Source: Microterricola viridarii (lineage in GTDB: Bacteria > Actinomycetota > Actinomycetes > Actinomycetales > Microbacteriaceae). From it: a stretch of DNA of 64,000 bases. The stretch covers positions 2,790,001-2,854,000 of the forward strand of contig NZ_CP014145.1 of assembly GCF_001542775.1 (NCBI RefSeq). The letters are read 5' to 3'. The notes under the pieces are model-generated. The model had not been told where the DNA came from, made no database searches, and saw nothing but the letters and a program-made list of their open reading frames with translations. Positions within the stretch are counted from its first letter, which is position 1. Each line of letters begins with the position of its first letter. Both the position numbers and the translations under genes were made by a program. Of this stretch, positions 40,229 to 49,883 are shown piece by piece.

Positions 40229-43200
40229 ATGACTGACACCGCGATCCCCGAGATCACCTACCCGCCCGAGCTGCCGGTGAGTGCGATGCGCGACGAGATC
40301 GCCGACGCCATCCGCGACAACCAGGTCGTGATCGTGGCCGGAGCGACCGGCTCGGGCAAGACGACGCAGATCCCCAAGATCTGCCTGGAGCTCGGCCGCA
40401 CCAGCATCGGCCACACCCAGCCGCGCCGACTGGCCGCCCGCACCATCGCCGAGCGCATCGCCGAGGAGCTCGGCGAAGAAGTCGGCGGGCTCGTCGGCTA
40501 CCAGGTGCGATTCACCGACAAGGCCACGGCGAGCACCCGCGTGAAGCTGATGACCGACGGCATCCTGCTGAACGAGATGCACCGCGACCGGCTACTGCGC
40601 CGCTACGACACGATCATCATCGACGAGGCGCACGAGCGCAGCCTCAACATCGACTTCCTGCTCGGCTACCTCAAGGAGCTGCTGCCCAAGCGGCCAGACC
40701 TCAAGGTGATCGTCACCTCGGCGACGATCGATCCAGAGAGCTTCGCGAAGCACTTCGCGGATGCCGAGGGCAACCCGGCCAAGATCATCGAGGTCTCCGG
40801 GCGCACCTACCCCGTCGAGATCCGGTATCGGCCGCTCGTCGCCGAGGAGTCACTCGACGAGGACGATGAGGAACAGACGGGCGCTGCGAACCCGGCGGAC
40901 GACAAGGACTACCTGCAGGGCATCCTCGAGGCCCTCGACGAGCTGGCGCGCGAGTCAAACGGCGACGTGCTCGTGTTCCTCTCCGGTGAGAACGAGATCC
41001 GGGATGCCGAAGAAGCGGTGCGCAGTCACTACGGCATCGCGGGCGGTGGGCGCGGGGGCGCCGGCGTCACCGAGGTACTCCCCCTCTACGGCCGGCTCTC
41101 CGCCGCCGACCAGCACCGCGTTTTCCAGCCGTCGACGATCGCCGGCGTGCGCCGCCGCGTGATCCTCGCCACGAACGTGGCCGAGACCAGCCTCACCGTG
41201 CCCGGCATCAAGTACGTCATCGACGCCGGCACCGCCCGTATCAGCCGGTACAGCGTGCGCTCCAAGGTGCAGCGGCTGCCGATCGAGGCCATCTCGCAGG
41301 CCAGCGCCAACCAGCGCTCCGGCCGCTCCGGCCGCACCAGCAACGGCATCGCGATCCGCCTGTACTCGGAGGAGGACTTCAACCGCCGCCCCGAGTTCAC
41401 CGAGCCGGAGGTGCTGCGCACCAACCTGGCCGCCGTGATCCTGCAGATGATCGCGCTCGACCTGGGCGACATCGCGAAGTTCCCGTTCCTCACCCCGCCG
41501 GACTCCCGCGGCGTGAAAGACGGCCTCGACCTGCTCTCTGAACTCGGCGCGATTCGCGCGGGGTCTCCTCGGTCTCGATACGGCGCTAGCGCGCCTACTC
41601 GACCAGCGGAGAGCGGCGCTGGCGCGCCTACTCGACCAGCGGAGAGCGGCGCTGACGCGCCTACTCGACCAGCGGAGAGCGGCGCTTACGCGCCTACTCG
41701 ACCAGCGGAGACGGACGCTGAAACTCCCGCTGGTCGAGTAGCGACGAAGGAGCGTATCGAGACCAAGGGCGCCACCCCGAAGCTCACCCGCATCGGCCAG
41801 CAGCTGTCCAAGCTGCCGATCGACCCGCGCTTCGGGCGCATGGTGATCGAGTCGAAGACGCAGAACGTGAGCCGCGATGTGCTGGCGATCGTGGCCGGCC
41901 TCACCATCCAGGACCCACGCGAGCGCCCGCTGGAGCGGCGCCAGGCCGCCGACGAGCAGCACGCCCGCTTCGCCGACCCGACCAGCGACTTCCTCAGCCT
42001 GCTGAACCTCTGGAACTACCTCGAGAAGCAGCAGCGCGAGCTCGGTTCCAGCGCGTTCCGCCGCCTGTGCAAGGCCGAGCACCTCAACTACCTGCGCGTA
42101 CGCGAGTGGAACGACGTCTACAGGCAGCTGCGCCAGCTGGCCAAGCCGCTCGGCCTCTCGGTTCAGGATTCCGGCACCGACGGCCCGGCTGAGCCGAACC
42201 CCGACGGCATCCACCGCGCCCTGCTCAGCGGCCTGCTCAGCCACATCGGCCTGAAGGACCAGGCCCAGGCGGCGAAGGCGAGCGGCCCGCGCGGATCGAA
42301 GGAGACGGCGGCCGCCCGCCGCGGCAAGGGCGAGTACATCGGCGCCCGGCAGGCCCGCTTCACCCTGTTCCCCGGCTCCGCCCTGGCGAAGAAGCAGCCG
42401 GATGCCGTGATGAGCGCCGAGCTGGTCGAGACCAGCCGGCTGTTCGCCCGCACCAATGCGGCCATCGACCCGGCCTGGGCCGAGCCGCTGGCCGGAGACC
42501 TCTGCAAGCGCAGCTACTCCGAACCGCACTGGTCCAAGAATCAGGGCTCGGTCATCGCCTACGAGAAGGTGACGCTCTACGGCGTGCCGATCGTGCCCAA
42601 GCGCAGGGTGCAGTTCGGCAACATCGATCCGCACTACGCGCGCGAGCTGTTCATCCGGCACGCGCTGGTCGAGGGCGAGTGGGATGTCTCGCGGCTGAAC
42701 GCCGGGCTGACCGCCTTCGACCGCGCCAACAAGCGGCTGCGATCCGAGCTCGAACAGCTCGAGGAGCGCACCCGCCGCCGCGACATCCTGGTCGACGACG
42801 AGGCCGTGTTCGAGTTCTACAACCGACGGATCCCTGCCGAGATCAGCTCGACCCGCAGCTTCGAGACCTGGTGGCGCACCGCCAACAAGGAGACCCCGGA
42901 CCTGCTCACAATGACGGCCGAGGCCCTGGTGCCGGATGCCGCGACGAGCGACGTGGACGCCGGGCTGTTCCCGCCGAGCTGGCGCCAGGACGACCAGGTG
43001 TTCACGCTGCGCTACAAGTTCGAGCCCGGCGCCGTCGACGACGGGGTGAGCGTCATCGTGCCGCTCACCTTGCTCGCCCGGTTGCGGCCAGAAGGCTTCG
43101 ACTGGCAGGTCGACGGCCTGCGCGGCGAGCTCATCACCGCACTGCTCAAGAGCCTGCCCAAGGTGATCCGGCGCAACGTCGTGCCGGCCGCCGATTGGGC

Positions 43201-44551
43201 GGCCAAGATCGCCGCCGAGCTGCCCGAGCGCCCAGAGGGCGCGGCCGGGTCGCGCGGTTCCGCCCCGATGACGGTCGTTCCGTTCACCGAGGCCGTTGCC
43301 GCCGTGATCAAGAAGCTCGTCTATGTGCCGGTGACCAGCGCCGACTTCGACCTGGACCGGGTGCCGCCGCACCTGCGCGTCACGTTCCGCGTCGTCGACG
43401 GCAAGGGCCGCGAGATCGACAGCGCCAAAGACCTGCGCGCGCTGCAGGGCCGGCTCAGTGAGCGGGCCCGCGATGCTGTGGCGAGCACCTTCGCCGACCC
43501 GGATGCCGGCGGCCGCGGCCGACGCGGCGGGCGGGCGGATTCCACCGACGAGCAGACCGGCGACTTCAGCGTGCAGCCGCGCGGCGGGCGCCCCGGCCGG
43601 CCCGGCGGCCGCGGCACCGCAGTCGGCGCCGCCTCCGCCTTCGTCGAGCGCAGCGGCCTCACCACGTTCCCCACCGACCTGCCGAACATCCCCGGCAACG
43701 GACCTGACCAGCAGGGCACCGAGATTGCCCGCTTCGTCGACCTCAAGCAGGGCGAGAACACGATCCGTGCCTACCCGGCACTGGTCGACGAGGGCCAGAG
43801 CGTTGCGCTGCGGCTGCTCACGACGGCCGAGGAGCAGGCGAGGGCGATGCCGGGCGGCATCCGACGCCTGTTGTTGCTGGCCGTGCCCTCCCCGTCGAGC
43901 TACGTGCAGAAGCACCTGACCGGAAATGAGAAGCTGACCCTGGCGGCCAGCCCGTACCGCAACACGGCGGCGTTGTTCGACGACTGCCTGGCCGCGTGCG
44001 TTGACGACGTGCTGTTCCGGGTGAAGCCCGACGGGCTCGTGTTCAGCAAGGCCGAGTTCGAGACGGTGCGCGACCGGGTCTCGGCCGTGGTGATGGACAC
44101 CATGTTCGACACCGTCAAGATGGTGACCAGCACGCTGACCGCGGCGCGCAAGGCCGACAAGGCGCTCAAAGCGGCGAGCAGCATCACGATCATGTCGGCG
44201 CTGGCCGATGCCCGGCAGCAGTTGGACGGGCTGGTCTACCCCGGTTTCGTCTCGCAGACCGGGCTGGAGCGCCTGCGGCACCTGCCGCGCTACCTCGGCG
44301 GCATCGGCGTGCGCGTCGAGAAGCTGGTGGCGAACCCGGGCCGCGACCGGGTCGGTCTGACCGAGATCGAGGCGGCGCAGAAGGCGTTCCGTGATGCCGG
44401 CGGCACGATCCCGTTGGAACCGCACGCCCCGGCCAACCTGGTGAAGGCACGCTGGATGCTGGAGGAGCTGCGCATCAGCCTGTTCGCGCAGGAGCTGCGC
44501 ACGGCAGAGAGCGTCTCGCTGCAGCGCATCAACAAGGTGCTCGCCGGGTAG
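40229..44551 (+). CDS. hrpA: ATP-dependent RNA helicase HrpA with repeat-derived insert
   Basis: DEAH-box RNA helicase, 1440 residues. Motif I GATGSGKTTQIPK (38-50), DEAHERSL (about 132-139), SATID, NVAETSLTVPGIKYVIDAG and QRSGRSGRTSNG are followed by the HA2/OB regions and a long DUF3418 C-terminus, as in bacterial HrpA. Between SELGAI and LTRIGQQLSKLP (about residues 447-512), where relatives have a short loop, lies an Ala/Pro/Thr/Arg/Glu-rich insert with four APTRPAESGA repeats, encoded by an amplified element B. GGAGGG precedes the ATG by 3-4 nt, and TACGAT just upstream may be a -10 box. Role: RNA metabolism or ribosome rescue. Confidence 0.95.
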   Translation: MTDTAIPEITYPPELPVSAMRDEIADAIRDNQVVIVAGATGSGKTTQIPKICLELGRTSIGHTQPRRLAARTIAERIAEELGEEVGGLVGYQVRFTDKATASTRVKLMTDGILLNEMHRDRLLRRYDTIIIDEAHERSLNIDFLLGYLKELLPKRPDLKVIVTSATIDPESFAKHFADAEGNPAKIIEVSGRTYPVEIRYRPLVAEESLDEDDEEQTGAANPADDKDYLQGILEALDELARESNGDVLVFLSGENEIRDAEEAVRSHYGIAGGGRGGAGVTEVLPLYGRLSAADQHRVFQPSTIAGVRRRVILATNVAETSLTVPGIKYVIDAGTARISRYSVRSKVQRLPIEAISQASANQRSGRSGRTSNGIAIRLYSEEDFNRRPEFTEPEVLRTNLAAVILQMIALDLGDIAKFPFLTPPDSRGVKDGLDLLSELGAIRAGSPRSRYGASAPTRPAESGAGAPTRPAESGADAPTRPAESGAYAPTRPAETDAETPAGRVATKERIETKGATPKLTRIGQQLSKLPIDPRFGRMVIESKTQNVSRDVLAIVAGLTIQDPRERPLERRQAADEQHARFADPTSDFLSLLNLWNYLEKQQRELGSSAFRRLCKAEHLNYLRVREWNDVYRQLRQLAKPLGLSVQDSGTDGPAEPNPDGIHRALLSGLLSHIGLKDQAQAAKASGPRGSKETAAARRGKGEYIGARQARFTLFPGSALAKKQPDAVMSAELVETSRLFARTNAAIDPAWAEPLAGDLCKRSYSEPHWSKNQGSVIAYEKVTLYGVPIVPKRRVQFGNIDPHYARELFIRHALVEGEWDVSRLNAGLTAFDRANKRLRSELEQLEERTRRRDILVDDEAVFEFYNRRIPAEISSTRSFETWWRTANKETPDLLTMTAEALVPDAATSDVDAGLFPPSWRQDDQVFTLRYKFEPGAVDDGVSVIVPLTLLARLRPEGFDWQVDGLRGELITALLKSLPKVIRRNVVPAADWAAKIAAELPERPEGAAGSRGSAPMTVVPFTEAVAAVIKKLVYVPVTSADFDLDRVPPHLRVTFRVVDGKGREIDSAKDLRALQGRLSERARDAVASTFADPDAGGRGRRGGRADSTDEQTGDFSVQPRGGRPGRPGGRGTAVGAASAFVERSGLTTFPTDLPNIPGNGPDQQGTEIARFVDLKQGENTIRAYPALVDEGQSVALRLLTTAEEQARAMPGGIRRLLLLAVPSPSSYVQKHLTGNEKLTLAASPYRNTAALFDDCLAACVDDVLFRVKPDGLVFSKAEFETVRDRVSAVVMDTMFDTVKMVTSTLTAARKADKALKAASSITIMSALADARQQLDGLVYPGFVSQTGLERLRHLPRYLGGIGVRVEKLVANPGRDRVGLTEIEAAQKAFRDAGGTIPLEPHAPANLVKARWMLEELRISLFAQELRTAESVSLQRINKVLAG
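41569..41764. repeat. Element B inverted pair with four 33-bp tandem units inside hrpA
   Basis: Units of 33 bp at 41581-41613, 41614-41646, 41647-41679 and 41680-41712 share CGCGCCTACTCGACCAGCGG and differ at one or two bases. The left flank GGTCTCGATACGG (41570) and right flank CCGCTGGTCGAGTAGCG... ending GTATCGAGACC (41726-41764) are inverted element B ends. Unit length is a multiple of three, giving 11-residue peptide repeats and no frame disruption. Confidence 0.9.
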
Positions 44552-44570
44552 CTGCGGGAATTCAGAAGCC

Positions 44571-44620
44571 CGCTGACTGAGCCTGTCGAAATCTGGTTTC
44601 GACAGGCTCAACCAACGGGC
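44571..44620. terminator. Element A inverted pair, probable bidirectional terminator
   Basis: TGAGCCTGTCGAAA at 44578-44591 and its complement at 44597-44610 form a 14-bp stem with a 5-nt loop between the convergent hrpA and amino-acid ATPase genes. It belongs to element A (see 4236 for the closest relative). Confidence 0.65.
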
Positions 44621-44646
44621 TCAGCGACGGGCGGATCGGCCGAAGC

Positions 44647-45465
44647 CTAGAGCACCTTCGAGAGGAACGCCTTCGTGCGCTGGTGCTGCGGGTTGGCGAG
44701 CACCTCACGCGGGTCCCCGGCCTCGACGACGACGCCGCCGTCCATGAACACCAGGGTGTCGGCCACCTCGCGGGCGAAGCCCATCTCGTGGGTGACGACG
44801 ATCATGGTCATGCCTGACTTCGCGAGCTCCTTCATCACGTCGAGTACCTCGCCGACAAGCTCGGGGTCGAGCGCACTGGTGGGCTCATCGAACAGCATCA
44901 GCTTGGGGTCCATGGCGAGGGCACGGGCAATGGCGACGCGCTGCTGCTGGCCACCGGAGAGGTGTGCAGGGTAGTAGTCGGCGCGGTCGGCGAGCCCGAC
45001 GCGCTCGAGCAGCTCGCGGGCGCGCTTCTCGGCCACGGCCTTCTTCTGGCCCTTGACCCGGATCGGCGCTTCCATGATGTTCTCGATCGCCGTCATGTGC
45101 GGGAACAGGTTGAACTTCTGGAACACCATTCCGATGTCGCGGCGCTGCTTGGCGGCCTCCTTGGGGTGCAGCTCATAGAGCTTGTCCCCGGCCTCACGGA
45201 ACCCGACGAGCTGTCCGTCGACGCTGAGCTTTCCGGAGGACAGCACCTCGAGGTGGTTGATGCAACGCAGGAACGTCGACTTGCCGGAGCCACTGGGCCC
45301 GACCAAGCAGAGCACCTCGCCCTGCTTGACCTCGAGGGAGATCGACTTCAGCACCTCGTTGGAGCCGAAGCTCTTCGAGACGGCGTCGGCGACGACCATC
45401 GGGCGGGCGGTGGCTGCGGGTGCGGGTGCGGCACCAGGCTGACCGGCGGCGAGTGAGTCACTCAT
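44647..45465 (-). CDS. Polar amino-acid ABC importer 2, ATP-binding subunit
   Basis: GlnQ-type ATPase, 272 residues, with an Ala/Pro-rich N-terminal extension of about 22 residues. Walker [20 protein letters not shown], signature [20 protein letters not shown], Walker [20 protein letters not shown]-loop [15 protein letters not shown]. The start overlaps the permease stop by one base (TGATG). Very similar in design to importer 1 at 23.8-26.5 kb. Confidence 0.93.
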   Translation of the reverse strand: MSDSLAAGQPGAAPAPAATARPMVVADAVSKSFGSNEVLKSISLEVKQGEVLCLVGPSGSGKSTFLRCINHLEVLSSGKLSVDGQLVGFREAGDKLYELHPKEAAKQRRDIGMVFQKFNLFPHMTAIENIMEAPIRVKGQKKAVAEKRARELLERVGLADRADYYPAHLSGGQQQRVAIARALAMDPKLMLFDEPTSALDPELVGEVLDVMKELAKSGMTMIVVTHEMGFAREVADTLVFMDGGVVVEAGDPREVLANPQHQRTKAFLSKVL

Positions 45466-46463
45466 CAGTGGCCTCCGGATTCATGGGACGGTGCGATCAC
45501 AACGGTCGGCTGGTTGCCGCCGACGATCGGCAAGGTTCCGGTCGTCGTGGTGCCACGGTCGGGCCGGCGATCGCCGACACCGCGGGCGAAGTGTCGCTCG
45601 AGGAAGTACTGGCCGACCATCAGCACGGACGTGAAGAACAGGTACCAGATGGATGCCACGATCAGCAGCGGGATCGGGTTGAACGTCTCTGCCGAGATGT
45701 CACGGGTGCGGCTGTACAGCTCGGTGGAGAGCGGAACGGCGGTCACCAGCGATGTCGTCTTCAGCATCGAGATGACCTCGTTGCCGGTCGGCGGGATGAT
45801 CACGCGCATCGCCTGCGGCAGGATCACCCGGCGCATCGTCTGGAACCAGCCCATGCCGAGGGCGGTGGCCGCCTCTTCCTGGCCCTTGTCGACGGAGAGC
45901 AGGCCGGCGCGCACGATCTCGGCCATGTACGCGGCCTCGTTGAGCGAGAGGCCGATCACGGCGAGCCAGAAGGCACCGACGAGGTCATTCGTGCTGAACG
46001 ACAGCCACGGCTCGGTGAACGGGATGCCGATGTCGATCGTCTTGTAGATGATCGCGATCAGGCCCCAGAACACCAGCTGTACGTAGACCGGTGTGCCACG
46101 GAAGATCCAGAGGTAGAACCAGGCGACGCCCTTGACCACGGGGTTCGGCGAGAGCCGCATGATCGCGAGCGTGACACCGAGAAGGATCGCGAAGATCATC
46201 GACAGCACGGTGAGCTGCAGGGTGACGAGGGCGGCAGCCGAGACGCGGCTGTCGAACAGGTACTTGCCGACCGAGGCCCAGTCGTAGGCCTCACGCTGCG
46301 ACGCGTCGATGATGAAGAGAACGAAGATCAACAGGAGCACGACCGCGAAGATGTTGCGCCACGGGTGCTTCAGTCGGATCGCTTTGATGGCGGGTGCGCC
46401 ACTAACGCCGTTCGGCGGCGGGGAATCCCCCGCCGCCGAACGGTTCGGTTCAGTTGATGTCAT
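45465..46463 (-). CDS. Polar amino-acid ABC importer 2, permease
   Basis: 332 residues. A Pro-rich cytoplasmic N-terminal tail (about 1-30), then five or more helices with [19 protein letters not shown] and EAA-like [20 protein letters not shown]. The His/Glu/Gln/Arg permease class. Starts 11 nt after the binding protein ends and is coupled to the ATPase. Confidence 0.93.
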   Translation of the reverse strand: MTSTEPNRSAAGDSPPPNGVSGAPAIKAIRLKHPWRNIFAVVLLLIFVLFIIDASQREAYDWASVGKYLFDSRVSAAALVTLQLTVLSMIFAILLGVTLAIMRLSPNPVVKGVAWFYLWIFRGTPVYVQLVFWGLIAIIYKTIDIGIPFTEPWLSFSTNDLVGAFWLAVIGLSLNEAAYMAEIVRAGLLSVDKGQEEAATALGMGWFQTMRRVILPQAMRVIIPPTGNEVISMLKTTSLVTAVPLSTELYSRTRDISAETFNPIPLLIVASIWYLFFTSVLMVGQYFLERHFARGVGDRRPDRGTTTTGTLPIVGGNQPTVVIAPSHESGGH

Positions 46464-46474
46464 GAGCTGTTTCT

Positions 46475-47362
46475 TTAGGAGGTTGCGACGTTGATGGTGA
46501 TCTTGCTGATGCCGCCATCCGCGACGCCCCAGGTGTCGAGGATCTTGCCATAGCTGCCGTCATCGACCATCGACTGCAGTGCGGCCTGCACGGCCTCGGC
46601 CATGCCGGAGTCCTTGGCCACGACAACCCCGTACGGGGCCACGTCGAAGGTCTTGCCCGCGAGCTGCAGGGCCCCATCGGTCTTGGAGATTGCGTAGAGG
46701 GTGACGGGTGAGTCGGCGCTCATCGCGTCGACCTGACCAAGCTTAACGGCGTTCGTTGCGGCATCCTGCGTGTCGAACTGCTTCTTGTCGATCGGCGCCT
46801 TGCCGGCCGCGACGCACGCCTCGCTCTTGGCGGGGACCTCGTCGGTGTCTTCAAAGGTGGTGGCCTGCACTGCGACCTTGAGACCACAGGCGTTGTCAGG
46901 GTCGACGTCGTTGCCCTTCGCGGAGGCCCACTGGATGCCCGCGTTGAAGTAGTTGACGAAGTCGACCTGCTTCATCCGCTCCTCGGTGATGGTGAAGCTC
47001 GACATACCGATGTCGGCCTTGCCTCCGGTGACGCTCGGGATGATGTTGTCGAACTTGGAGACCTGGAACTCGGGGGTCAAGCCGAACTTCGCGGCGATCC
47101 CCTCGGCCAGCTCTGCACCCCAGCCGATCGGGTTGCCGTCGGCATCCTTGAACTCGTTGGGTGCATAGGTCGGGTCGATGCCGATGATGAGCTTGCCGTT
47201 GGCGCCGACACCCTGGGGCAGCAGTGCGGCGGCGGCGTCATCCTTGGCGATGGCGGTGGCCGATTCGCTGCTTCCCGCATTCGGGCTGGAGTTATCGACA
47301 CAACCGGAGAGCAGAAGAACTGCAGCAGCAGCGAGGGCCGGAACGGCGAAACGAAGTCGCAT
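46475..47362 (-). CDS. Polar amino-acid ABC importer 2, substrate-binding lipoprotein
   Basis: SBP_bac_3 protein, 295 residues. Signal peptide with lipobox LLSGC (Cys at about 21), then GKLIIGIDPTYAPNEFKDAD and KADIGMSSFTITEERMKQVD, both family hallmarks. AAGGA 7 nt upstream of the ATG at 47362. Two internal Cys (NACGL and SEAC) could form a disulfide outside the cell. Ligand not determinable by eye. Confidence 0.92.
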   Translation of the reverse strand: MRLRFAVPALAAAAVLLLSGCVDNSSPNAGSSESATAIAKDDAAAALLPQGVGANGKLIIGIDPTYAPNEFKDADGNPIGWGAELAEGIAAKFGLTPEFQVSKFDNIIPSVTGGKADIGMSSFTITEERMKQVDFVNYFNAGIQWASAKGNDVDPDNACGLKVAVQATTFEDTDEVPAKSEACVAAGKAPIDKKQFDTQDAATNAVKLGQVDAMSADSPVTLYAISKTDGALQLAGKTFDVAPYGVVVAKDSGMAEAVQAALQSMVDDGSYGKILDTWGVADGGISKITINVATS

Positions 47363-47587
47363 TCTTGAATCCTTACGTACGGGGGATCTGAACCCACAGC
47401 TTTGGGGGCATGGCCCTCTCGGGTGACATCGAGCATAGTGCACTGTCGTCCCGCCGATTCCCTGCGCGGGTAACGTTTTGGGCGCAGCTGCCGTTGCGCG
47501 CGGATCGGGTTCTGGCGCACTTAAAGTGCGCCAGCGTCGAGTTCCGCAATGTTTTCCTGCGGGACTCGGCGGATACCGCGCGTTTCG
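47363..47587. promoter_or_regulatory. Upstream region of importer 2 with 23-bp palindrome
   Basis: A 225-bp gap upstream of the binding-protein gene and downstream of the sulfurtransferase, both on the minus strand. CTGGCGCACTT-A-AAGTGCGCCAG at 47512-47534 is a perfect 11-bp inverted repeat with a 1-nt centre. It could be a regulator site about 150 bp from the ATG or a terminator for the sulfurtransferase; no T-tract follows, which favours an operator. Confidence 0.5.
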
Positions 47588-48487
47588 TTACGCGGGTGTC
47601 GGTCCGGTCGCCACCGGCAGCTCGGGGTGGTTCGCCCACGCCGACCAGGAGCCGGGGAAGAGGGCCGGCGCGAAGCCGGCGAGGTTGAGTGCGAGCGCCG
47701 TGTGCGCGGCGGTGACCCCGGAACCGCAGTAGACGCCGACGGGCGCAGAAGCCGTCACGCCGAGCGCCTCGTACCGCTCGCGCAGCTCGGCGGCGCCCAG
47801 GAATCGGCCGTCGGCGTCGAGGTTGCCGGCGGTCGGAGCGCTGAGCGCCCCCGGGATGTGGCCGGCGCGCGGGTCGATGGGCTCGACCTCTCCGCGGTAG
47901 CGCTCTGCGGCACGGGCGTCGAGCAGCCGGCCGTGCTGCGGCAGGGCGCCGGCCTGCTCGATCGTGAGCACGGGCATGCCGCCGGGGGCGACCGTGAGCG
48001 TGCCCGGCTCGATCGCCGTCTCTGTGCCGGTTGTCGTCTCTGTGCCGGTTGTCGTCTCTGTGCCGGTTGTCGTGGCGAGCGGATGCCCGGCGGCCAGCCA
48101 GGCCGGCAAGGCGCCGTCGAGCACGCGCACGTCGGCAACGCCGACGAAGCGCAGCAGCCACCAGGCGCGCACGGCGGCATGGCTGCGCCAGTCGTCATAG
48201 ACGATGACGGTGTCGCCGTCGTTCAGGCCCCAACCGCGTGCGGCGGCCTGGAAGTCGGCCATGGCGGGCAGCGGGTGGCGGCCGTCGCGCGGGTCGCCGT
48301 GCCCGGCCAGCTCAGTGTCCAGGTCGACGTAAACGGCTCCGGGAATGTGGCCGGCCTCGTAGAGCGGGCGCCCGGCCGGACCGCCGAGACTCCAGCGCAC
48401 ATCGAGCACCCGCACGGGGCGGCCGCCGTCCGCGGCTTCCCGCAGCAGTGCGGCGAGTTCGTCGGCGGTTACGAGGGGGTGCGACAT
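47588..48487 (-). CDS. sseA: Sulfurtransferase (thiosulfate / 3-mercaptopyruvate)
   Basis: Two rhodanese domains, 299 residues. The active-site loop CGSGVTA (Cys254) is in the C-terminal domain, and N-domain features VYVDLDTELAG and VIVYDDWRSHAAVRAWWLLR are present. Between the domains lies a Thr/Gly/Glu repeat (residues 139-157, TTTGTE three times), encoded by a 54-bp perfect 18-bp tandem array. The start at 48487 is chosen because the upstream extension is an antisense-like promoter stretch. Confidence 0.9.
   Translation of the reverse strand: MSHPLVTADELAALLREAADGGRPVRVLDVRWSLGGPAGRPLYEAGHIPGAVYVDLDTELAGHGDPRDGRHPLPAMADFQAAARGWGLNDGDTVIVYDDWRSHAAVRAWWLLRFVGVADVRVLDGALPAWLAAGHPLATTTGTETTTGTETTTGTETAIEPGTLTVAPGGMPVLTIEQAGALPQHGRLLDARAAERYRGEVEPIDPRAGHIPGALSAPTAGNLDADGRFLGAAELRERYEALGVTASAPVGVYCGSGVTAAHTALALNLAGFAPALFPGSWSAWANHPELPVATGPTPA
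48018..48073. repeat. 18-bp tandem repeat in sulfurtransferase linker
   Basis: CTCTGTGCCGGTTGTCGT occurs three times back to back, encoding TTTGTE repeats on the minus strand. The copy number can change without breaking the frame. Confidence 0.85.
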
Positions 48488-48618
48488 CCGTTGTTCTCCA
48501 GATCTTGGGGGGCTCGAAGCTCGTGCTGGCTGGCGGGCGAGCGCGCCCTCTGCCACGCTATATCCTGCGACGACGACCGGCCGCCGCCACGAAACACGCT
48601 CAGTAGAATTGGGGAATC
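48488..48618. promoter_or_regulatory. sseA / MFS divergent promoter region
   Basis: A 131-bp divergent gap. TAGAAT at 48604-48609 is a good -10 box only 9 nt before the MFS GTG, so that mRNA may be leaderless or nearly so. On the other strand GATATAGC near 48562-48569 is a candidate -10 for the sulfurtransferase. Confidence 0.4.
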
Positions 48619-49851
48619 GTGAGCAACTACTCGGACCTCCTCAAAACGCCGGGCGTTGCGCGCATCATCTCGGCCCAGCTCGTCGCCCGCTTCCCGTTCG
48701 GAATGCTGTCGCTGGCGTTCCTGCTGCACATCGAGCAGATCACCGGCAGCTACGGCGCCGCCGGTCTGGTGCTCGCCGCCACCAGCATCGGCCAGGCCGT
48801 TGCCGGGCCGCTGACCAGCCGCTTCATGGGCCGCTGGGGCATGCGCCCGGTCATCACCATCACGCTGGCGATCTGCGCGGCCATGGTCACGCTGATCGCG
48901 CTCGTGCCGATGTCGGTCGTCATGTACATGGTCGTCGGTGCCATCGCCGGCCTCAGCATGCCCCCCATCCAGCCGGCCGTGCGCACGATCTACCCCAAGA
49001 TGGTCAACTCCCGCCAGCTCACCCCGCTGTTCTCGCTGGATGCCACCGCCCAAGAGATCATCTGGGTCGTCGGCCCCGTCGTCACCACTTTCGTCGCCAC
49101 CCAGATCAGCACCGTGTGGGGCATCATGCTCGCCGTGGTGTTCATGGTCGGCGGCGGCATCTGGTTCCTCTCCTCTCCCGAGCTCGGCCGGGTGCGCATC
49201 CCGCGCAGCAAGCGCAAGCTGGGCGCCGTGCTGCGCCGCCCAGCCGTGTTGCTGGCGACCGGGGTCGGCTTCCTGCTGGTCGGTGCCTGCGCCGCCGTGG
49301 AGGCCGCGGTCGTCGCCACCTTCGGCCACGGCGGCCCGGAGGCCGGCCTCGTGCTGGCGATCTTCTCGACCGGCTCGATCGCGGGTGGTCTGGCGCTCGG
49401 CAGCGTGCAGATCGGCCCGTGGTCGACCGCCCGTCGCATGCTGGTCGTCTTCGTCGGCATGGGTCTGGCCGCTGTCGTCATGTTCCTCTCCGGCGACAAC
49501 CCCGAGTTCTGGTGGCTGTCCGGCGCCCTCTTCGTCGCCGGCCTCGGTATCGCCCCCGCCCTCGCCGTGCTGTTCGCCATCGTCTCTGCCAGCGTCAAGT
49601 TCAGTGACACCGCCGAGGCGTACGGCTGGGTCGGAACCGGCCAGCTGATCGGTGCCGCGCTCGGCTCGGCGGCGGCCGGCTTCCTGATCGACAGCAGCGG
49701 ACCGGTCGGTGGTTTCTGGGCCGCCGCGATCTTCGCCCTCGTCGGCTTCATCGTGCCGGTGCTGGCCAAGCGCTACCACCCGGACCTCCGCGGCCGCGAC
49801 GCGAGCCCACTGCCGGACACCGAGGCGATCCCGGTGCAGCCCACCTCCTAG
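48619..49851 (+). CDS. MFS transporter
   Basis: 410 residues, about twelve helices. Begins with a short cytoplasmic stretch (SNYSDLLKTPGVARIISAQL) and has the A-like motif RFMGRWGMRPV after helix 2. No substrate-specific motif is visible. Starts with GTG at 48619 close to a -10 box. The following flavin oxidoreductase begins 33 nt downstream, so it could belong to the same unit and move its substrate or product. Confidence 0.88.
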   Translation: MSNYSDLLKTPGVARIISAQLVARFPFGMLSLAFLLHIEQITGSYGAAGLVLAATSIGQAVAGPLTSRFMGRWGMRPVITITLAICAAMVTLIALVPMSVVMYMVVGAIAGLSMPPIQPAVRTIYPKMVNSRQLTPLFSLDATAQEIIWVVGPVVTTFVATQISTVWGIMLAVVFMVGGGIWFLSSPELGRVRIPRSKRKLGAVLRRPAVLLATGVGFLLVGACAAVEAAVVATFGHGGPEAGLVLAIFSTGSIAGGLALGSVQIGPWSTARRMLVVFVGMGLAAVVMFLSGDNPEFWWLSGALFVAGLGIAPALAVLFAIVSASVKFSDTAEAYGWVGTGQLIGAALGSAAAGFLIDSSGPVGGFWAAAIFALVGFIVPVLAKRYHPDLRGRDASPLPDTEAIPVQPTS

Positions 49852-49883
49852 CGCCGGCCCCCGCTGCGCGGGCATGATGGAGT

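Noticed and set aside
41581..41712. 33-bp direct repeats as a possible CRISPR array
   Set aside because: Units are directly abutting without unique spacers, are in frame in hrpA, and no cas gene is present.
40955..44611. 1218-codon minus-strand open frame across hrpA
   Set aside because: Antisense shadow with Arg/Gly/Ala-rich low-complexity translation; hrpA motifs are unambiguous on the plus strand.
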